From: Saxidomus purpurata
Taxonomy: Eukaryota; Mollusca; Bivalvia; Venerida; Veneridae
Reading direction: 5' to 3'
Length of the DNA: 64,000 bases
NCBI GenBank assembly: GCA_022818135.1
Contig: JAFMSR010000010.1
Span: 13,218,824 to 13,282,823 of the forward strand
In this document: piece after piece, positions 57,881-64,000 of the stretch
Layout: every line of letters starts with the position of its first letter
How positions within the stretch are numbered: the stretch's first letter is position 1
Translations under genes and position numbers: made by a program
The notes under the pieces: generated by a model
The model's input: the letters and a program-made list of their open reading frames with translations, nothing else
Databases searched by the model: none
Told to the model about the DNA's origin: nothing

Positions 57881-58200
57881 CGTAGATGAGCTATTATGAT
57901 TGCTCACCATGCGGTATACATCGACCATTGTATGTCTGTTCATATATCCACCATTTCCTTTAAACTACATAAATTTTCTGAAACCAAGAAGCAAATGTTG
58001 ATCAAACTTAGCAGGAATGTTCCTTGCATGAAGCTCGACCAAAAGTACTAGTATTCAAAGAATTCTGTTCCATGCAGAACTCTAGTTATCATGGCAACAG
58101 AAAGGGAAAACTGTAAAAGTCTTCTCAAATTGTCTAATGGACCTTTACTAAGATTGTTCAAGTTTTGACTTATTGTTACCCTTTCTTCTTTTGGTACGGC
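57881..58200 (+). repeat. Family A-related fragment
   Basis: AGATGAGCTATTATGATTGC, 'aaaccaagaagcaaatgttg' and 'aggaatgttccttgcatgaa' are family A leader sequences; the 3' end is missing. Confidence 0.5.
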
Positions 58201-58207
58201 ATGACTA

Positions 58208-59221
58208 AACAAGAGGGCCAAGATGGCCCTATATCGCTCACCTGACTACCACTGGCTATAATACAAGAGATCATGATTTTAAAACAATTCATAGAGGTCC
58301 ACTACACAATGCTAAGTAACATTCCAAATATCTAAGCTCTGCCTGCCTGCCTGCCTGCCTGGTTTCTCTTAAGCTTTCTCTATATGTGAAATTAAGTGAT
58401 GTCCCCCCTCCCGGGAAGGTTTAATTTTAACCCCTGGGTCACGATTTTAACAATCTTGGTAGAGGTCCACTAGGCATTTCTACATGCCAAACATCTAATC
58501 TCTAGGCCTTGCAGTTTAAGAGAATTAGATTTTTAAAGATTTTACTATATAAGCCTATGTAAAATCAAGTGACCCCCCTGGGCAGGGTTAATTTTGACCC
58601 AGTGGTCAGAAGTTGGTAGAGGTCCATTAAACAATGCTACATGCCAAATATCTAAGCTCTACACCTTGTGGTTTCAAGGAACAAGATTTTTAAAGTTTTT
58701 CCTATGTAGCCTATGTAAAACCATGTGACCCCCTGGGTGGGATCAATTTTCATCTAGGGGTCATAATTCGAACAAACTTGGTAGAGGTGCACTACACAGT
58801 GCTACATGCAAAATATCTAAGCTCTAAGACTTGTGGTTTCGGAGAAGAAGATTTTCCTAAACAAGCCTATGTAAAACTAAGTGACCACCTGCACTGGGTC
58901 AGTTTTGACCAGGGGTCATAATTTGAACAATCTTGGTAGAGATCTACAAGATAATGCTACATACCAAATATCTAAGCTCTAGGCCTTGTGGTTTCAGAGA
59001 AAAAGATTTTTAAAGTTTTCCTATTTGTTGCCATATCAACCAGAGTTCTGCATGGAATGGAATTCTTTGAATAACTTTGATAGAGCTTCATGCAAGGAAC
59101 ATCCCTGCAAAGTTTCATCAACATTGGCCCAGTGGTGTTAGAGATGTTGTGGACAGACGGACAGACGCCGGATGGAATGCGATCCTAATAGCTCACTCTG
59201 GCACTTTGTACCAGGTGAGCT
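58208..59221 (-). mobile_element. HINE-like element, family A, complete, minus strand
   Basis: Left end AACAAGAGGGCCAAGATGGC and CGCTCACCTGA; right end CACTCTGGCACTTTGTACCA and GGTGAGCT. Five body units between, plus a GCCTGCCTGCCTGCCTGCCTG microsatellite at about 58341. Confidence 0.8.
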
Positions 59222-59465
59222 TAAAAGTACGGTAAGACACATGTATTCCTTTTTGCTTTCAGTACCAGTATTGGGAGAACCGTTTGTGTCATAACTTTTT
59301 TATCTGTAAAGCAAAGGCAAACCGACACATTCTGATACTAAGTCTTGTATCATACACTTAAGAAAAACTTTCTACTTCTGGCTTTGATTATCAACACCAA
59401 TTTTCATGTCTGATTGGACAATTACTAGTAACTGGGCAAATCTTCTGGAAATGTGACCAGTTACC
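59222..59465. other. Nothing recognised
   Basis: Spacer between a family A element and the next tandem array. Confidence 0.35.
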
Positions 59466-59890
59466 TAGGTTTTAGAATAATTGGCTATAGCATAATTGGT
59501 TTTCCCAAAGTGTGGCTCAATTTATACACAGATCATCTACAGGTTGCTGACAATCTGATCAAGTTTTGTGAAAATCCATTGGAAAATTTGACATGTAGAG
59601 TGTAATTGAGGTTTTACAAAAATGGACTAGAGCATGGTTGGTTTTCAAACAGCATGTCTCATTTTCTTTAAAAAAATCATCTACAATCATCAGGCAACCT
59701 TCTGAGCAGATCTATAAGAAAATGTGACCTGAAATGTAGAGTATTTGATATTAAAGTTTTACAGTAATCGGCTGTTGCATGGTTGGCTTATTGCACAGCT
59801 TGGCTCATTTTTTGTACAAATCCTTTACAGGTTGCAGGCAAACTTCTGAGCAAAGTCATGAAAGTCAAATGAAAATTCCAACCTGCAGTA
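59466..59890 (+). repeat. Three diverged tandem units of about 145 bp
   Basis: Units share 'gcatggttggctt/tt', 'tggctcattt', 'catctacaggttgc' and 'cttctgagca'. It resembles a HINE core; ends not identified. Confidence 0.6.
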
Positions 59891-60402
59891 ATAAAGGAAG
59901 AGTTGACTATCTAGGTAGCTGGACAGGACATTCTCACAGTGTCTAATTTAGCCACGTAAGAGCAATTTTCAGCCACATAAGAGACAATTAACCTATGTAA
60001 TCAGGGGCGTAACTGGACCATGTTGAAGAATACGCCGTGGGGGAGGTTGGAGTGTACCACTCCTGCAGGTGGGGGTAGGGGGGGCCTCCCCTGGGAAAAT
60101 TTTTTTTTGCAAAGAAGAAAACAAATCACAACGAAATGTGATCATCAATTCGTAAAATAACAAATGACATGATAGATGGCACATAGAGATATATGTTCAT
60201 TTTCATTTTCTCTCTAGACTTTGAACACAGGTGCAATCCTGTGACTTTTTCTATTTGCAAAGATGTCAACCACTTCAACTACATTGATTTTTCGCTCCTG
60301 GTAGAATAGATGTTTGACTATGAAATAAGTACTTTGACGACAAACATCAAAATAAAAAAGCATTAATTAAAGAAATACATGTGATTTTTGAAGTCCATTT
60401 AA
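59891..60402. other. Nothing recognised
   Basis: A TAGCCACGTAAGAG motif at 59952 recalls the small MITEs at 42.1 and 47.1 kb. A minus-strand frame at 59993 is not credible. Confidence 0.35.
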
Positions 60403-60661
60403 GCCTGGGTCCTAATATTATATTAGGACCCAGATAATGCACAAAAAGTCACAAAAATCCCATGTAAAAGAGGTTTCATAACACAATATGGTGTCGAAAC
60501 GGACCAACAATGCTGCGAGCTTAGGAATAAATAAAACGTATTTATATGGACAGGTGTCGTAAACGTTCTTAAATAAAAGGTTCAAATCCAGTCATTTATT
60601 GCAAGAATTTGCCAACATTTTGTTTCCATCTGGGTCCTAAATATTATATTAGGACCCAGGC
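60403..60661. mobile_element. 259-bp MITE with palindromic ends
   Basis: Both ends consist of the palindrome TGGGTCCTAATAT..ATTAGGACCCA; outer termini are GCCTGGGTCC and GGACCCAGGC. TTTAA precedes and ATAA follows, the same arrangement as for the foldback element at 3394-4283. Confidence 0.75.
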
Positions 60662-60758
60662 ATAATACAAAAACAAATAAGGCACGTATCGTCTGTACGG
60701 ATGTTTATATTATATAGTGATGGTGATTGCTTTTTGTTCAGGCTATATAGTTTTGTAG

Positions 60759-60975
60759 AACCCTCAGGTGCCCAGTTCCCATGGTGCTCCCGGGATATGT
60801 TTTTAAAAACATCAGGATAGGGTGGAGACGAAATTTCGAAAATTCCCGCTCAGGAGAATTCGTTTACAAACATCAATTGGATACTGTAGATAAACAGCGA
60901 GATTATGCAAAATTTACATATACTTTAGAAAAAATAAAGGAACTGGACATTGACAAATTGTTTAGAATGTTTTAG
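60759..60975 (+). CDS. Possible terminal exon, unknown protein
   Basis: Open from an acceptor-like site (gctatatagttttgtag) to TAG at 60973-60975. If one base belongs to a split codon, the frame reads TLRCPVPMVLPGYVFKNIRI and later GEFVYKHQLDTVDKQRDYAK, ending ..KELDIDKLFRMF. Charge and hydrophobic spacing at the end look like an amphipathic helix. An alternative acceptor just upstream (tttttgttcag) gives stops. It lies next to a MITE, and no partner exon was found, so it could also be a retroelement or captured fragment. Not recognised. Confidence 0.28.
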
Positions 60976-61689
60976 GAAGTGTAGAGAATATAAAATGTGT
61001 TATAATTTCGTCAGGGGTGTAAAGATTACCCCTTACCCGGGTAAGGGTTCGATTTTTATTGGAGTTTTTGCCTTTAAATCATTTTCATTTTTTCAAGTCG
61101 TTATTCTATTTATATGCACGGGCGTATAGGCAGGTACGCCCCTGGTAATGAATGGAATTTACAGTTGTGAAATTTGTGCTATGTATAGTTTCACATTATT
61201 ATTAAAGTACCCTTTGTTAGCTCACATGGACGGACAGATGATGGACATTGGGTGACAACTATAGTTCACCTTGAGCACAAAGTGCTCGTGTGAGATAATA
61301 GTCCTTTCACTTGTCAGAATAATTTGTAATTGACGGGCACGAAAGGGTCTATTCAAAGTCGGGCTACATTTCATATACCTCCATGAGAAGGTCTGAGACC
61401 ACCTGGTTGTGAATGGGTACGAACTCTAAATAATTCTCTCTTAATTGGACGTATTGCAAGAACTATTACATGATGTTGTGAGAACTTGTTGCTAGTAGAG
61501 TAGAACAAAATGATACAGTCAAACCCCTTACTGGAATCAGCTGAAATGGTCTCTTTATTTAGATTAGTTCAAACTTGCGTATTTATCTAACAGTGAATGT
61601 AGAACAAGTTCTTGCAACAAATAGTAATTTTTCTCGATCACTGCTTCCTGGAGTTTTGACCAGTACTTGTGCCTAAAGAAGGGATTTTA
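60976..61689. other. Nothing firmly recognised
   Basis: Fragments of family A start sequence at 61219 and 61264 (TTAGCTCACATGG, GAGCACAAAGTGCTCGTGTG) and a 'tacagtcaaaccccttactgg' stretch at 61514 that looks like the end of a small DNA transposon. Confidence 0.35.
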
Positions 61690-61762
61690 GTTGTTCCCAG
61701 AATTTGCACCCACAACCTCTGGATAAGCAGTCTGGCTCTCTGCCCCTACACTAGGAGCCTCC
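61690..61762 (-). repeat. tRNA-derived SINE head (probable)
   Basis: On the minus strand, TAGTGTAGGGGC fits an A box and GGTTGTGGGTGCAAATTC, about 40 nt further, contains a B-box-like GGGTGCAAATTC. The intervening AGAGCCAGACTGCTTATCC resembles an anticodon arm. It does not fold as a functional tRNA as far as I can judge. Confidence 0.4.
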
Positions 61763-62062
61763 ACCAGCTTATAAGGCTAGGGACCAACAATTATCCAATC
61801 AATTGCTAGTATGTAAAACTGTTTGAGAGCAACTGCCGGGTGCCTTCAAAATCAGCAAGAATCCTCTACTTTGTAACCTTCAAAGTATGTTTGAAGTAGT
61901 GGAGAGTAGCTATCGAACAAAAACAATGTTTCATAACCAACAACTTTAGCCAAGGCAATCAACATATTACATTTTTTTTGTATTTTCTGTTTCAACAAAG
62001 AAAAGCCTGGTAGTTTTCTAAATTTATTGAGACACACAAGGAGTATTGCCGCAGCAATACAA

Positions 62063-62332
62063 AGTCCCCTACTGGTTTGGAGGAATAAATACAAATGGGG
62101 ACAAGGTAAATGGCTTGGTTTGGTATGTTGTGTAAAGTTACATAAAAATCGGCCCATGAAACATATAAACTGGAAACAAAATTGCATAAATTTTAGTAGA
62201 AAAGTGTTGATCCCTAAACGTGACCTTGATCAGGGGAGTAGGTGACAAACCAGTCCATGTATGTGGAAGATATAGACTGGAAATGTAATTGCTGACAGAT
62301 GGGTGGACGTGGCATATGACCAGTAGGGGACT
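62063..62332. mobile_element. MITE-like element with AGTCCCCTACTGGT ends
   Basis: 14-bp perfect inverted ends 270 bp apart; no coding capacity; target duplication not evident. Confidence 0.5.
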
Positions 62333-62845
62333 AATAAACATGTTGCATTAAAATAAATTAACCCATTTCATTCTGGATGGTAGAAACAGACTGGATAATT
62401 ATATACAACGAATGTTATACAACACATTACATACAATACATAAAATGTAAAAAACACTGACTTAAGGTCTACAGAACAGAAAGATCTCATAATGACAAAA
62501 CACAAAGACTAAATATATGAAAGATACATCAATTAATTAATTAAATTTTTAAGTATAATTTACTAAATATGCAATTTTCATGAAATTAATGAGTCATATA
62601 GAATTTTCGTATGAATGTTTTCATTGTATTTAAAGTTAACAAAAAATTACCAATGTTCAGATTATTTAGTTATGGTCATGTATGTTGAAGTGAAGAATGT
62701 GTATACATTTTGAAATGTTTCAATTGAACTGCTTTTAAAAATTTCTCAAATAGTGTTTGTCGGGTAGGTCTGCTATAGTTAATATTGCTTTACAAAATGT
62801 TCATTCATTCATTCACCCATTCATGCTGCATTATCTTTTCTCTAA
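62333..62845. other. Nothing recognised
   Basis: Very AT-rich sequence with no feature supported. Confidence 0.45.
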
Positions 62846-62972
62846 GCATTCCTTCCTTCCTTCCTTCCTTCCTTCCTTCCTTCCATTCATTCATTCATTC
62901 ATTCATTCATTAATTCATCCATGCATCCATGCATCCATGCATCCATCCATTCATTCCATTCATTCATTCATC
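62846..62972 (+). repeat. Microsatellites (CTTC)n, (CATT)n, (CATC)n
   Basis: Adjacent tetranucleotide runs; the open frames through them are artefacts. Confidence 0.92.
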
Positions 62973-63008
62973 ATTATTATACAGATATATACATATATAT
63001 ACATATTC

Positions 63009-64000
63009 AACAAGAGGGTCAAGATGGCCCTATATTGCTCACCTGAGACCTACTTATGACCCAATCTGCCCAAAATTCAGCCCTAAACAATGTACTGTAC
63101 ACACAAACATTCTGTTTGACCTTGATAAGACAAACATTCAGACCAATTTAAATCATGATTTGCAATAAAATGAGTATCTAGAGTATCAAACAAGAATGTC
63201 AAACTGTCACAAAATATGCCGGTCAAGGAGGCATAACTCGGTATTTAGCAGATCATTTGTTTTGTAAAACCTAGAACTATAGAGACAAACAAGGCAAATT
63301 TACCAGTTTGCGCTATTGAGCTGAGAAGGCTAATTAAATAATTTTTTCGATAATTCAAGGGCAATAATCCTAGAAAAAGTGCCTAAGGTGACTTAGCTGG
63401 TTATCAATTATGCCCACAAATATTTTCAGCAAGTTTAGTGACGATCAGATGAAAACTGTTCGACTTTGAGGACAAAGTGGATTTGATCAATTTTGCAAGA
63501 GCCATAATCCAAAAGTACTTGGGTTGATTTAGCTGGTTTTCAAACTTGGCAGAGATATTATACCGACAAACATTTTGACCAAGTTTGGTGAAGATCAGAT
63601 GAAAACTGTTTAACTTGGATAGCGGACAAGGTGAATTTGGTCAATTTTGCATAAATCAATGGACATTGCTATATAAAAGTGTTTCTTGGAACTGACCTCC
63701 CAAGTGATCCACACAAACACTCAGACCAAATCTTCTGACAACTGAATACTATATACAGTCACTAGCCTGTTAGCAAGGTTTTAATTTGATGTTCTAGTGA
63801 CCTAGGTTTTGACCATAGTAACTAAGTTTCAAACTTTACCAAGAAAACACAGTCACTCAGACAAACATTGGAACTAACTTTCATGAAGTTTGGATATTAA
63901 ATGTAGCCTCTAGAGTGGTAACAAGGTTTTCCTTTTACTGTGTGACTTAGCTGCTGACCTGTACTGATCCAGATTTGAACTTGACATAGAAATCACTGAG
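63009..64000 (-). mobile_element. HINE-like element with family A tail, cut by the window edge
   Basis: Begins AACAAGAGGGTCAAGATGGC and TTGCTCACCTGAGACC (minus-strand 3' end). The body has degenerate 140-150-bp units ('ttttgaccaagtttggtgaa', 'gatcagatgaaaactgtt', 'gatttagctggttttcaaac'), unlike the main family A unit. Confidence 0.7.

Overview
This is AT-rich animal nuclear DNA with little coding sequence, broken into small exons by GT-AG introns and crowded with short non-autonomous transposons, tandem repeats and retroelement scraps. The commonest dispersed repeat opens with AGCTCACCTG plus a small GCACAAAGTGC hairpin, carries internal tandem units of about 150-180 bp, and ends in a GGGCC..GGCCC stem-loop followed by CTCTTGTT. 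Such elements ('pearl'/HINE-like, Helentron-associated) are well known from bivalve molluscs, so a bivalve is the best guess. That placement is inference from family resemblance; nothing here names a species.

Genes. (1) 215-2119 (+) is the 3' end of a gene: three exons whose splice sites and phases agree, the middle one encoding 13 copies of an acidic 10-residue repeat (SEQEDVPQVS type), then a stop codon and an AATAAA signal at 2522. (2) 17376-18283 (+) holds two phase-compatible internal exons of an unrecognised gene, the first Ser/Asp-rich. (3) 40374-46299 (+) is a chain of six small exons that is phase-consistent from an ATG to a TGA and would encode about 145 residues; function unknown. 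(4) 60759-60975 (+) is a possible last exon. None of the four is recognised by family.

Layout. 1-2.5 kb gene 1; 2.8-7.8 kb an inverted repeat pair, a foldback transposon and a 16-bp minisatellite; 8.7-17.2 kb HINE-like elements, one nested in another, with long homopolymer blocks that look like assembly faults; 17.4-18.3 kb gene 2; 18.7-27.4 kb a four-layer nest (tandem array, then MITE, then 5.4-kb TIR element, then non-LTR debris); 27.9-31.2 kb MITEs and another HINE-like family; 31.57-39.85 kb a huge 42-bp minisatellite of roughly 195 units; 40.3-46.3 kb gene 3 with repeat-filled introns; 46.8-64 kb more HINE-like elements, MITEs, and a truncated CR1/L2-like retrotransposon split by a HINE-like insertion.

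The strongest general observation is architectural. At least five families with unrelated bodies share one plan: a subterminal inverted repeat at the 5' end, internal tandem repeats, the matching inverted repeat near the 3' end, a short stem-loop, then CTCTTGTT or a close variant. Several insertions can be dated relative to one another because the empty site is present elsewhere in the window. Nearly all long open frames (31.5-39.8 kb, 5-7.8 kb, 12.3 kb, 13.1 kb) are artefacts of stop-poor tandem repeats or homopolymers.
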